A stretch of DNA of 64,000 bases from the NCBI RefSeq assembly GCF_008831285.2, contig NC_045139.1, positions 1,160,204 through 1,224,203 on the forward strand, read 5' to 3'. Below, piece after piece: positions 25,945 through 39,817 of this stretch. The notes under the pieces were generated by a model. The model made no database searches, had not been told where the DNA came from, and was given only the letters and a program-made list of their open reading frames with translations. This DNA is from Nymphaea colorata (lineage: Eukaryota; Streptophyta; Magnoliopsida; Nymphaeales; Nymphaeaceae). The stretch's first letter is position 1. Every line of letters starts with the position of its first letter. The position numbers were made by a program, and so were the translations under genes.

Positions 25945-26406
25945 GGGGATGTTAAAGGATCGAATTCGGATCGAATACATCCTTAATCATATCCGTTTTT
26001 TCGGATATTCACATATTCAGATTCGAATTCAGATTTCAATTCAAATAAAGAAAAGTCATATCTGAATCCGAATCCAAAATTTGATTTTACAATCCAAATC
26101 CGATATGAATCCAATTTTTATATTTATATCCGAATCTGAATCCAAATTTTGAACTAAATTTTACCAATTTTCAAAATTTGATAGCATTAGATACAAGATA
26201 TTTGTCTAAAAATGAATCCGATCTGAATTCGTATCCGAATCCAATCAAATATTTATGTATATCCAAATCTGAATCGGACCGTATGTCATTTATTAAATCT
26301 GAATCTGATCCGACTTCTTAATCGAATATTTTTTTTTTTCATATCTGATTTTTTGGATCAGTTCGGTCGGATATCCGATTCAAATCAGATATATTGACAT
26401 TCGTAG
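25945..26406. mobile_element. ATCCGA-word hAT-like element
   Basis: The 462-bp block starts GGGGATGTTAAAGGATCG and ends ATATTGACATTCGTAG. It is flanked by ATGGATCT (25937-25944) and ATGAATCT (26407-26414), an 8-bp direct repeat with one mismatch. The core is degenerate ATCCGAATC repetition. Parts are closely similar to 21496-21806 and to 53665-53770. Confidence 0.6.
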
Positions 26407-26414
26407 ATGAATCT

Positions 26415-26957
26415 CATATATGGAGTTTTTTGGCCATCTGGATGCTCCGAGTTGTGTGGGTGAGAGACCAGAGCATCGGGACAGCGAGATGATTTCATCT
26501 CCTATAAGTACTTTGAGTGCCGCTCTTCATGATTGAAGATGAGTTCTAGCTCTAACTGAAATCTTTTCACTTGATATTGCAAGCAAACACACACACGCAC
26601 ACGCACATGCACACTTGAGTTCGATTAGGGCTGAAACTAGTGGCTCTTGTCGAGCCATTTTAACACTTGACAAAGGTTGATCTGGTTAGCCCAGTTCGTG
26701 ATTTCCCCAAAAACAAGTTCAATCTAGAGAGAGAGAGAGAGAGAGTGGTTGATTGTCTATATGAGTGCAATAGAACTTGTCGGTGCCCTTATCTATAAGT
26801 AAGCACATGACTCAAAAAATGCACATATTTGCATCAAGTTACTGTTAAGTGTTTGTTAAAATATTAGTTTGAAGAACATTATGTTATATTCCGCGAAACA
26901 TTGTGTGATTATGTCTAACATTTAATTGTCAAGTCTATGTACAACATTTATAATCAA
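26415..26957. other. Intergenic, no gene seen
   Basis: Only a short GA tract (about 26727-26745) and a CA-rich patch (26586-26612) stand out. Confidence 0.45.
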
Positions 26958-27140
26958 CTAGGCTTCTCGAAATCGAGAGACTTGGTCGCTTGCCCGAGGA
27001 CGTAAATCCCTCAAGGCCATTCCCCGGCCTCCATGGTCCTCGCACAAAGGGCAGGTGCCATTAGGATTTGAACCAGCGACTTGTCAAGCCAAAAGAAGCT
27101 AGGTCTTCAACAATGCGATATACCAAATATGCTACATCCT
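26958..27140 (-). mobile_element. tRNA-derived SINE, minus strand
   Basis: Read on the minus strand, TAGCATATTTGGTATATCGC resembles an RNA polymerase III A box. It is followed about 45 bases later by the B-box sequence GGTTCAAATCC, the internal promoter layout of tRNA-derived SINEs. The body continues with GC-rich sequence to about 26958. No poly-A tail or clear target duplication was found. It does not fold as an obvious complete tRNA. Confidence 0.55.
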
Positions 27141-27380
27141 AATTGATACAAGAGAATTGGTTTAGTTGTTGTAATTCTTTTGCAAATGATCAAGTTTAAT
27201 TCAAGGTTTTTGTGCTTCATCCCATAAGCTTCTATTTCAACTTTTAAAGTTTTGCTCTTACAACAACAAATGCCGCATGATAAATGAGCCGAGTTCGAGA
27301 TCAACTTAGCTTGAGCTTCGCTTGGCTCGTGATAGAAAGTTAATTGATCATGTTAATAAATCAAGCTTAGTTCGTTTCGC

Positions 27381-27833
27381 TTGAATTTAACAGTCCAACC
27401 AGTTAAGATCCTCTATGCATGTATAATTGTGGGCAGTGGCCAAGATACATGGGGGCTCCCACGAAAATATTACCGGACGGGCTCGACTCGAAAATTAGAT
27501 AGGATGCCCACAGCAAATGCGGTTTTGCGACTCAAGTGCCTCTCGGCCAAAAAATCCATGCTCGGCCACTGCCTGTGGGTGCATTTTGCACAAAAACCAT
27601 ACAATTGTGATCCTCAAACCAAAGGATGGAAGAAAGTATCATGTTTTCTCAGCATGGATATCATATCCTCTAAGGATCTGAGAAATCAAAAGTCTGAGCT
27701 GTCTCAACTTATAAAGTCTTACAAACACGCGGAAAATGAGTATTTTTTTGTTCATTCCTTTGTTTTGGAGTACGAAGATCACATTCCTATCGTTAGTTTG
27801 GAAAACAATATGTACCTCATATCAGACATTTAA
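27381..27833 (+). mobile_element. Open frame of 150 codons, possible Copia polyprotein relic
   Basis: The frame contains RLKCLSAKK, then AQKPYNCDPQTKGWKK and FLSMDI, faintly like the KCVFLGY...KGYKCYDPxTxKxYVSMDV stretch between integrase and reverse transcriptase of Ty1/Copia elements. No catalytic motif of either enzyme is present and the rest is not recognisable. It stops just before the MITE at 27835. The identification is tentative. Confidence 0.25.
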
Positions 27834-27834
27834 A

Positions 27835-28015
27835 CAGTCACTCTAGGGGGCAGAGTCAGAAATTGTTCATGAGGGACGTTAAATTAAATATTTTAAATTT
27901 TGACAGGGGCTAAAATAGTGAAATTTTCTAAAATTTACATGTATTTAAAAAAAATTTTGAAGTGGAGCCAGGGCACATGCGAGCCCTCTCCTTGGCTCCG
28001 CCCCAGAGTGATTGG
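27835..28015. mobile_element. MITE, 'GGGGCGGAGCCA' family, copy 1
   Basis: The left end CAGTCACTCTAGGGGGCAG and the reverse complement of the right end (CCAATCACTCTGGGGCGG) align with one gap over about 24 bases. The 181-bp element has an AT-rich interior. Closely related segments lie at 42176-42360 (opposite orientation), 43357-43540 and 62832-63006. Confidence 0.7.
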
Positions 28016-29409
28016 AAACCAAGGTTACCAACGGATTGAATTGGATTGAAAGCAGCTTGGAAATTATTTGAGATATAAACCAAAAGTTGCCTTAGTTTAT
28101 AACTTCTTTGGAAGTGACAAGCAACCATCTCGTCATATATTAAAATATGGAAAGAAGAAAAATACCTCCATCCCTGAACTTTGCGAGCTTCTTCTTTCTC
28201 CCCTTTACAACTCTTTGTTTTTCTAAAATCAAATAGAATTGCAACATTTTGTTCATTAAATGAGGCAGAATATTTTGTGAGCTGGATGAATCACATGGTG
28301 CTAATGACTAAAACATCTTTAGTTTATACTACCCAAAAAAAAAACTTTTTGTGAAGACTAATGTGGAAATTTAAAAAAAAAGTAAAAAAACTATAGAAAA
28401 TATTTTTTTTAAACAAATTACCAAAATGTCTTTACTGCGTACCGTGCGCCCGATGCATGGAACTTTCTCTCATACACTTCAACCACTTTTTTCAAAGATT
28501 GTCTCCATTTCTTTGTGCCGGAAACTTCTTTGAAAACATAACTCTTGAGAGTGTGGGTACTAGCCTCAGGGTTTTACATCGCCGGTTTAAAAGAAAAGAA
28601 AGTTAAATGTCTCTTTTCTTTTCATAAGAATGGTTAATTTCAAACCAACTTACTTACACACAAAAAAAAGGAACGAAACATTTTTCAGCCTAAAAGAGTA
28701 ACAGACATACAAAAGTATGAAGTTCTACTCATTTACTTTTAATTTCATTCCTTTAATTCCACATTTTAAGCAAAATTGGGTCCATATCAAGAACTTTACT
28801 CAAAAATTTGAGCCGCATTTTCGAATTTATAAGAGAAAGGTAGTCTAAAACTACAAACTTTCCACTCTTACGGAGTCAATGACCTAAGAAGACCGGCACA
28901 TTCATTTTCCGCTAGTCTATCTTTTAAGCAAACACGGAACCATTGAAGGCGGACGCCATTTAATCGGCTCATTCCAGGAGGCAAAAAAAAAAAAAAAGAA
29001 CCTTGGGTTAAGTCCTGACCACCATTTCTCAAGAGCCACTCTATTATGAGCCAAAAAAAGAAGAACAAATTTTTATTATGTGGCCGACTTCCATAGCTTG
29101 TTCGCCACGCCATATCACTATTGTCAAATGTCAATTTCTTCCAACACCTAGGTGTAGAGGTTTTTGGCATTCTCTATTGACAAGATGTCACTCGTTCGCA
29201 AGCCCAATCAAACACGTGACCCGAGTTTTCCTTGACGGAATAGGGTTAGGCGGGGGGATAGACTCCCTTTATCAGACTAACATCACTCACATCATTTTTA
29301 AATAGTGACTTTAGATGCAACTTTTCAACTTGTCAATGTGACCAGGCTGAATTTTTTTTTTTTTGCTACCAAGAAGCGTCAATTTTTTTTTTCAACAACC
29401 CGTTCAAAG
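28016..29409. other. Intergenic, no gene recognised
   Basis: Contains a 100-codon minus-strand frame (28868-29170) and a 75-codon plus-strand frame (29078-29305), neither of which resembles a family I know. Homopolymer A/T runs are frequent. Confidence 0.4.
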
Positions 29410-29667
29410 TAGGTCTCCGCGTCGGGTCGGGTCGGGCCGTCGGTGGGTACCTGGTACGGGTTTGGCTTTGGACCCAAAAACCCGGCTCGGGTCAACCCAA
29501 TGGGGGTTCAATCTGACCTGATAACTTTTAAATAATATTTTTTATTAATAATAATATATATTTTATCATTAAAAATATATTTTATATTTAAAAAAATATT
29601 TTTTTATTGTAACCAGGCTGGGCTCGAGTTTTTGACATTGGGCCGACGGGCCCGATGCCCAGGTCTA
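29410..29667. mobile_element. hAT-like element with GGGTCGGG-word ends
   Basis: The 258-bp element is bounded by a perfect 8-bp direct repeat GTTCAAAG (29402-29409 and 29668-29675). It starts TAGGTCTCCGCGTCGGG and ends CGATGCCCAGGTCTA, giving imperfect inverted ends TAGGTCT/AGGTCTA. GC-rich shoulders of CGGGTC words flank an AT-rich centre. There is no coding capacity. The perfect 8-bp duplication suggests a fairly recent hAT-type insertion. Confidence 0.78.
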
Positions 29668-30239
29668 GTTCAAAGACAAGATGATTTGATTGTATGAGCT
29701 TGAACCATGAAACACAATCTTTAGGAGGATCATGATTTTAGGCAATATAATAAGAAACTTGGAGTGATAAAGTTGAGACTTGATCTAGGGAGAATATCTT
29801 AAAGAAAACGAATCCGCTGTCCCTCTCTCTGTCCTCGGGGTCTAAGACTGTTTCGGGACTTAAGAAGAAAGCACAACACCTGTCGACAAGAGCGCCGCAC
29901 ATGTCTCATTTACAGTAACGAAGAATAGCGTTCATAGAATCAAACTGACGATCAGACTTTCACTTGAATTAAAATTAGAGCACGTCCTACTACCATAAGT
30001 TTTTTTTTGTTTGTAGTAAATGTAACAACTTTGGGAGCATCATTAGGAAAATACAACAAGAGGTGTTTTGTTTTGGGGTTTCAGACTAACCATGCCATAA
30101 TGGGTTCAAATTATTTTTGTAATTTTGCTGGTCATTTGGGATGGTGAGAGAGAGGGATTGACTAATGGCATGTCCATATAGAATGATCAAAATGAAGAAG
30201 CAGGCATGTGCATGAAGTTAGGCAAGGAAGTCTTGTCTT

Positions 30240-30242
<3 letters not shown>

Positions 30243-30285
<43 letters not shown>
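30243..30285. repeat. (CT)n microsatellite
   Basis: About 43 bases of pure CT in gene-free sequence. Confidence 0.95.
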
Positions 30286-30288
<3 letters not shown>

Positions 30289-30497
30289 ACTTGGCATTGC
30301 TATCACATTAGTTGGTAGGAAGAATTTCTAAGTTGGTTGGCACAAGTAAACTTGGTGAACATCTTATTAAAGAATTTAATTGAGTCCACAGGAGATTTAA
30401 GACTTATCCTTTTCAAGGATATGGAATCAAAAGTGTGTTGGGCATTAGGCAGACACATGATGAGGTTCAAGTTACATTTTTGAATAGAACTCTCTCT

Positions 30498-30498
<1 letters not shown>

Positions 30499-30546
<48 letters not shown>
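30499..30546. repeat. (TA)n microsatellite
   Basis: About 48 bases of TA, immediately before the 126-bp direct duplication. Confidence 0.95.
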
Positions 30547-30550
<4 letters not shown>

Positions 30551-30553
30551 CAA

Positions 30554-30800
30554 GACCATCTGATCCAACATAATCGACAGTTAAGAAAAATACAATGAGA
30601 AAAATGTGATGAACATTTTCGTCATATAGTATTATTTCATACATTTTTTCGTTGTTTTTTCTCACAACCATCTAATTAGGACCATCTAATGCAACATGAT
30701 GAATAGTTAAGAGAAAAATGTGATGAACATTTTTGTTATTTAGTATGATTTCACATGTTTTCTCTTTAATTTTTTTCTAACCATTCACTTACGTTGAATG
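30554..30800. repeat. Diverged two-copy tandem duplication, about 126-bp period
   Basis: The sequence from GACCATCTGATCCAACATAA is repeated from 30680 (GACCATCTAATGCAACATGA) with scattered differences, including the shared AATGTGATGAACATTTT segment. It is older than the other tandem duplications in the window. Confidence 0.8.
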
Positions 30801-33800
30801 ATTATGGTTAGATGGTTGGGTGACTCTGAATAGTCAAGTAAATATTCGCACACACACACACATATATATATGTATATATATGTTTGATTTTTTAAATCCT
30901 AGCTCCACCTCTACATCGCAAAAGAGAGGGTGGGTGCTGATATGAAGCCCACAGTTTTCAATTCCATGTGAATCTCAGATCACCTCAAATTTTAAACTCA
31001 AGGTGATCTAAAGTGCACAGAATGAGAATCTTCAAAAAAATGTCTGAGCCGTGAGCTTCAACGAAACTTCACCTGCGTTTGAAAATGATTGCGTAAGGAA
31101 GGCATATGAGAACGGATGACATTTGTTGAGAAATCTTTTCCCGTGTTTGAAAAGTGGACACCGAAGGAATTATTTTGAAGCACTAGGAACGCACTCCTAA
31201 TGTCAAGGAACCCTCCGATGCGTAGACCAGTCAACAAGACTAGGTCTTAATGAGATAGACCCCAAGCAAGATTGAGACAACATGTTTCAGAGATTGTACA
31301 TCGTAAAATGAATCAACAAGTTGCATAAAACGAATCCTTGTAAGGGCAACAAACGCGTGACACAGACTGACAATGTTAGGCCCAAAGGTACTGAAGTGAA
31401 GACCTTAGTTCAAGTCCTAACCATGTCAGTCCTCCTCATCAGTTGTTTTCATGGTTCTTTGCTTATAAGACACATTGCCGTGTTTTGCCTGGAGCCTACC
31501 TCTTCGGACCCAGTCCTATTGACTGGTCCGGTCCTTTGAGTGTTCCTTGACAATTAAGAGGGTTTCCATACTCCAAGATAATATTTTGATCAGTAGTAAA
31601 CTGGATGAAGTTTCACATGCTCACTCGTCACCATTTCAAACACGGGGAAAAATTTCCCTGAAAAATGTTGTCACGCGTCTCAGATGTGGATCCAATGGTA
31701 TAGTGCTTCTACCTCATATGCCAAAGGCTGGCGACGCATCCTTTTTACACCGCCAACTCGATTAGCTATGCTATACGGAGTGTCTACAACTTATCTATTG
31801 GCACTATATATTTATAACTTATGTATAGTTAGACCTATTTTAATTTTTTTTAAAAAAATGAGTACAATTATTTATGCACATTGAACTTTGAAGTGGCTAA
31901 TTAAACTTCAAAGAAATTTGCACCTTCACACATGGTTGTATATTTTTTTTCCAGAAAAGTGCTTAATTAGCTTTATCGAAATGTTCTTTCATTTTATGCA
32001 AAATTTCCAAGAAAAGTCCAAATTCCAAAAAGTTGTCGAAAAGCACGCCTAATTTATTAAAAACTTCTCAAATCACACCTGCGTCATATATACGTGCAAA
32101 AGCATGTCTTGTATAAATTTAAGTCATCTAATTTTGTTTAACCGCAGCCTAACATCCCAAACTCATGCGAGTCAACCGATGGATGTTTTTAAGAACAATT
32201 TTTCACTCCCAGACACGAAAATGGAATCCCCGAAATTTTGAGCCTCTTCACGTAAAGATATAAATTCTATGGTGTGTTTTGGATAATTTTCAAAAATATA
32301 CTATTTTCGTTGTTGGCCCTACTTTTGATAGCTTCTTGTTTAAGATGTTACATGCCATCCCATATTTGCATTATGCAGGTCAAATTAGTTTATTGTTAGA
32401 TCTAAAAACAGTTTTATTTCTCTCTCATATAAAAGTAACTTTGATTAATTTTTTAACAGAGCAAGTTGAACACATATTATATCAATTATATGCGCAAATT
32501 ATGTAATTGCACTTACATTGGTTCATCAAACCGTAAGTTATGAACTTATGCTTGGAACTGCCATTATTTCTACATACTGTTTGAAGACATAATTTAATGA
32601 GATAATCTCAGCTACCCTTTTTCTCGATAGTCTCGTATGGCTGATCAAAGCCCTAAAAATGTTTAGAATCTTTAATATTGAAATGAATAATTTTTTTTAA
32701 AAACTAGAAATCTAAGTTTGTTTTAAAACTGGTTATAATATATGCAGACAAGGTTGAAGTTTTTAATTTTTTATTTTTAATGGGAAAGGAGGTCAAAAAA
32801 GACACCAAGGTTGTAAAAACTAGAAAAAACTTAGTTTGGCCTTTTTTGACTTGTTTAGATGAAAGTTTTCAAAAAGATTAGTTTTAAAGAACTCCATTTT
32901 TATAAGGAAGTTTTTTGCCATATGGTTCTTTCAAGGATTTTTTGGAGTTACCAGCTTGACATCGTGTGGTTATAAATCGCGTAAAAAAAAAACTAATTTT
33001 TTGTTTAAAAAGTTAAAAAAAACTTTTTAAAAATTTGTTAAAAAATTATTTTTTGCAATCCATCGTTTTTTTTTTCCTTTAACAAGACCACATGTTGAGC
33101 GGTATGCGTAAATAATCGAGTAGCGGGTGAATAAAATAAGGGAGTTTGCACCTTATGTGGTGGCCTCAAGGGGCCGTAGTATTTCATTTTCCAGGGATTT
33201 GGGCTTCCGGAATTCAAAGTCCTCAATTAATGGCCGACAGGAAAACTCTTTATTGCCGGGGAATCCGCCGGCACGAATTCTAGGACCAATCGTGTGATAT
33301 TATAAAAAGTTCATATTTTTCAACGTTGCCTTTTCAATTTGAAAAATATTTGTTCTTTCACGACAAATGAGATTACTTTTTCCAATTTGATTAGTATGTT
33401 AATTAGAGACGACTCAATTATGCACGATATTAATGTTGTTAGATAGTTAAAACCCAAAAATTTATTGATAGAAAATAACATTTATTTAACAATAATTTAT
33501 ATATGATGGCTTTAGTGATGGTTTTTTAAATTTTAATCATCATACAACCATTGGGCTTTTAGTAGCATTGAACTTTTGGAATCATTAATGCTTCGTTTGA
33601 TGCATAGAAAAAATATTGCATCAAAGAAATTTTCTTTCTGTAAGAAATTTTCCTTGTGTTTGTACCGTTTTTCTCTTGATGTACTTTACCCTGTGTTTTT
33701 TATTTATTTGGGGAAAATTCCCATGCAAAAAAGTCGAACCTTTTTATGTTCTACTTTTTTTTCCACGATAATTTTACCATTCTGTGCATCAAACCTTGCC

Positions 33801-34639
33801 TAATAATAATGTAGGCCGTATATGTTTATTTTGTGAAAAACGATATGATATGGAAAAATCAGGAATATGAGACCTGGTTTTGGAATATTTTGAAAAGTAG
33901 GCACCATATACAAAGTTATTTCCTTTTTTCAGAAAAGATAGATCCTGAATTGTTTGCATTTCCGCGGCTACCAAACAAACCACGATCCCCGGTGGCCCTA
34001 AGTTTCTTAGGAAAACGGCCGGTTTCCTATGAAAACCTGTTCACACCCATTCAAAATTGTAGTCAAAGATCTAGTGAGACCCGGCAGCCACAGGGTCCGG
34101 ACCAACCAACTAGACCCGTTACATTAATAAGTTTGAATGTATCATGTAGGATCCAGGTACGGTTGATTGGAGCCAGCCCGCGAAACTGGATCTAACTTGT
34201 GTTTGATGGATTTCAGTTCTACCGAGAATACGAGATCGAGGAGTCAAAACCTTACCTGGACGGTAGTTTTTGAATCCGGATCCGATTTGGAACACATGTT
34301 TACAAGGTTTTTATTGTTCACGTGGACCCGATCCGGATCCTAATAAAGCGTCGGATGTGAACGGGAGATCCAACAGATTATCTGATCCATTTGACCAAGC
34401 TGGCGGCTTCTGCCATGTACGGATCCCACGGAAGCCGTGGCGCATGACATTGACTCCGCAACGGCGATTAATTAACGGCGAGTTTTTAACTAGTTGCCGT
34501 CATGATCGATTAAAGATGTGTTTCACTTTTTTTTAGGTTCGAAACGTGTCAATAGCTGTGGTTGAATACGTTAACAACCCACCACTCGAAGATTCAAAAG
34601 TCATCTGATTTCTTCGCTTTCGGTGTTTATGATTGTGTC
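30801..34639. other. Gene-poor AT-rich stretch
   Basis: No recognisable coding exon, RNA gene or bounded transposon. A small CA/TA microsatellite (30850-30882) and many A/T runs (32690-33070) are present. Several 60-120 codon frames have no family resemblance. Confidence 0.45.
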
Positions 34640-35166
34640 AAAGTCGTTTACTTCACAGTCGTTTTAAAGCTCCGCTCGTGAATGAGTTTAAATCGAGTCA
34701 TTTGGTTAACGAGTTAAGCTCGAATTCATGAGTCGACTCGTTCAAATAATCGAGTTGAGTTCGAGCTCAACACGTAACTACCAAGTCGAGCTCGATCCTT
34801 AATCGAGTTTGTCGAGCATTAATGAAGCCGATATATTAAAATGAGTTTACGAGTTTGTTGAGCCTTAATCGAGTCGAGCTCAAGCTCAACACATAACGAT
34901 GAATACCAATTCTATTCAAACGAGTTTGTCGAGCCTTAATCGAGTCGAACTCGAGTTCAACATGCAATAATGAATATCAATTCTATTCAGACGAGTTTGA
35001 CAAGTCTTAATCGAGTTGAGCTCAAGCTCAACATGTAACTGTCGAGCTCGAGCTGCTTCTGTCGAGTTATTCTCGAGCGCAAGCCGAGTCGAGCTGGACA
35101 TTTCATTAGTCGAGCTGAGTTCCAGTTGACTGAACTCGGGCTCGAATCGGCTTGTGTTCACCCCTA
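34640..35166. mobile_element. TCGAGC-word hAT-like element, copy 1
   Basis: About 520 bp of degenerate TCGAGCTCGA/TTAATCGAGT iteration ends in GTGTTCACCCCTA. The direct repeat ATTGTGTCAA flanks it (34632-34641 and 35167-35176). If the right flank begins straight after CCCCTA, the first 8 bases of the repeat would be the target duplication. The left terminal sequence is decayed and does not match the right end. Relatives are at 50773-51124 and 54091-54842. Confidence 0.6.
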
Positions 35167-35176
35167 ATTGTGTCAA

Positions 35177-37254
<2,078 letters not shown>

Positions 37255-37430
37255 GGTGCTCACACTCGTGTGCATACTTATACACATGGATGGAGACTAT
37301 AATAAAAAGAGAGCAGGTGGGAACTGGGAAGTAGTTGGTGAAGCGCATACTAAGACCAAGACCATAGACCATGAATCAAGTTTCATTCTTTGTTTTCGTT
37401 ATGGCATTTATACTGGTAAGAGAAAGCACT

Positions 37431-37467
<37 letters not shown>

Positions 37468-37471
<4 letters not shown>

Positions 37472-39227
37472 TTGAAAACTAGTGAATGTTGTATTAAAAA
37501 ATAAAAATCATTGATGAAATCACTATAAACATTAGTAAAAGTTGCTACGTCGTAAACTGCTGCTAATGCTGCTGTATCGACTGTTTTCTAACAATAAATT
37601 TATAGCTTGACCACCAAGAAAAAAATAAACAAAGATTCAGATTATTATTTTAGATTTTACTCATTGACTGCAAGACTTCTTATGATTGACGCCAATGAAG
37701 ATTGGACATTAAATAGAAGGGCGTGGTCTTAATGAGCTCTTAATTCTTATGAAGAGCATTTGAAGGCAAGTGAGTTGAATAATCAGCGGTCTTCTTCTTT
37801 TCTGGTACGCGACCAAATGATGTGCTCAAGAAAATGAAGGCGACCGAATCCCGCTGCTTTCGAAGAAAAGGACTTGTGGTTCAAGCTTTGAACGGATAGA
37901 TGAATCGCTCCAATTCTATTACATTACCTTAAGGTAGTGTTAACGGCGAGAAATATGTTTTTGGAAACAAGTTTTCAAAAATATATTTATGAAATTAGTT
38001 TTTAAGAAATAAAATTTTAGATTTCTAAAACTATGTTGTGTTTGTTAATTTGAAATTATTTTTCTGAAAATACTGCGTTTACGTTTAAAGCCTTTATGTT
38101 TAAAAAGTGAGATCTGTCGGATTAGTATTCTGATCGTTTACATAAATATTTAGTCGAGTTCTAATTCAAACATGAAAAAATATTGTAGATCTAATTTTTG
38201 TAGCGGTTTTTTGGTAATTGTGTATTTGAAAGTTGGATTTGGATTAAGATGTAAAGACAAAAGTCAGATATGGATGAGATTTGGATTGTGAATTTAAAAA
38301 CCAGATTCATGCATGGTATAACCTAAGTTTATTCATACTTAAAACTAAATATATGTAAAAGGTAGACTAAATCTGAATTTGATTCATTTGACATCCCTAA
38401 ATAATGACGTCATCCTCTATAATAACCAAGTTTATTAGTGAGTTTTAAAAAACTTGTTTTTTTGGTTTGATGACGCACCCAAAACCTTGTTTTTGAATTA
38501 TCTAAGAGGGGTTACATTTTTTACTTCTTTTTATAAAACTCTGTTTTGTCAAAACTGGTTTTTCTTCAAACCTGATTTTAATGGTATTTAAAAACTCCAA
38601 AAACCTAGTTTTGAGGATAAAAAGTACTTGCTTTTAGTTTCAAAAGAAGTAAGTTCCATTTTATAAATGTCATTCAAATACAACATGAAGATTCCAGTGA
38701 AAAAAGAAAGGATGATTGTGAATAGACATCAATGCCAAATGATATTGTCACTCTTTTTTTTTTTGGATTGTTAGATCTTAAAAAATGAGTTGAAGGTGAA
38801 AGGTTTTCTTTCTTTCTCTTGTTTTGACATTAGTGTAGCTAATCAATGTCTCATCTATTTCACTGAAGCTGAGTCTCGAGTTCACCTTACCTTTTTACCT
38901 CATATTGTTTTACATGACTTTCTTTTGTTAATAACCTTTCTGACCTGTCATCAATTCGCCTTATTCTTTTTACTTGTTTTTTTCGTAGGGTCGTGTTTGG
39001 AGGTTGTAGCTCATATCCTTTTGGTAGTATATTTTGGAGAAGCACAACAGAATCTTCAAAGACACCTTCTCATCGTTGGCGTCCGTGGCACGTCTTGTTC
39101 CGTGAATGTCCACTTTACTATTCGGCTATGACGCCGTCTTTTGTATGCTATTAGGTAACTGTTTATCCACTTTCTCTTAATGATAATACAAATCTTGTTA
39201 TACATTTCAGATTTAGGACTTTTTTTT
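37468..39227. other. Upstream intergenic of the aspartyl protease gene
   Basis: AT-rich, no coding similarity. A 113-codon frame at 38790-39131 is unrecognised. Confidence 0.4.
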
Positions 39228-39250
39228 TTCTCTCTCTTTCTCTTTCTCTT

Positions 39251-39317
<67 letters not shown>
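39228..39317. repeat. (CT)n(TA)n tract in the protease promoter region
   Basis: About 60 bases rich in CT followed by about 30 bases of TA, 500 bp before the start codon. Further CT-rich sequence at 39340-39365 and 39687-39705 suggests a pyrimidine-rich promoter or leader. Confidence 0.85.
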
Positions 39318-39319
<2 letters not shown>

Positions 39320-39817
39320 TCCAACCCCCCCACTTTCGTGACTCTCTCTCTCTCCTTCTCTCTCTACCTGCTTTTACACAATAGAGAGAGTACGCGATGT
39401 ACAGCTCTACACGGAGAGGAGAGGGCTGCTGCTTTTCTTCGTGCCTTTGACTGCGGCTCCTTCCCTCCCATCTCTGCCCACGTTTTCTTCTTATTCCAGA
39501 ACGACTTCGCCCTTCATCGCGCGTTTTGGTCAATAGAAGGCTCTCTCACACTCTCTCTCCACAAGCGCCTGCCCGGCTCCAACCTCGAAGCATCCTCCCC
39601 CTTTTCTTCTTCATCTCCTTCTCCATTCCCTCATCAAAATCTCTCCACCTCCTTTCTCATTCCCCAGCCGGTGAGGCGGTAACCATCTCTCTCTCTCTCT
39701 CCCTCTCGTCGATTTCGTTATAGTGGTATTCATAACAGTGGAAGAATAAGGGTAGAGAGTCTGCAGACAGAGAATAGAATCAGCATCTGAGGTGAAAGGA
39801 ATCAAAAGGGGGCAGCC

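Noticed and set aside
28868-29305. Overlapping 100-codon (-) and 75-codon (+) frames
   Set aside because: Interrupted by homopolymer-encoded Phe and Lys runs and with no recognisable motif on either strand.
31684-31790. Possible SINE A-box-like sequence GGTATAGTGCTTCTACC
   Set aside because: No B box (GGTTCRANNC) follows at a suitable distance and no target duplication was found.
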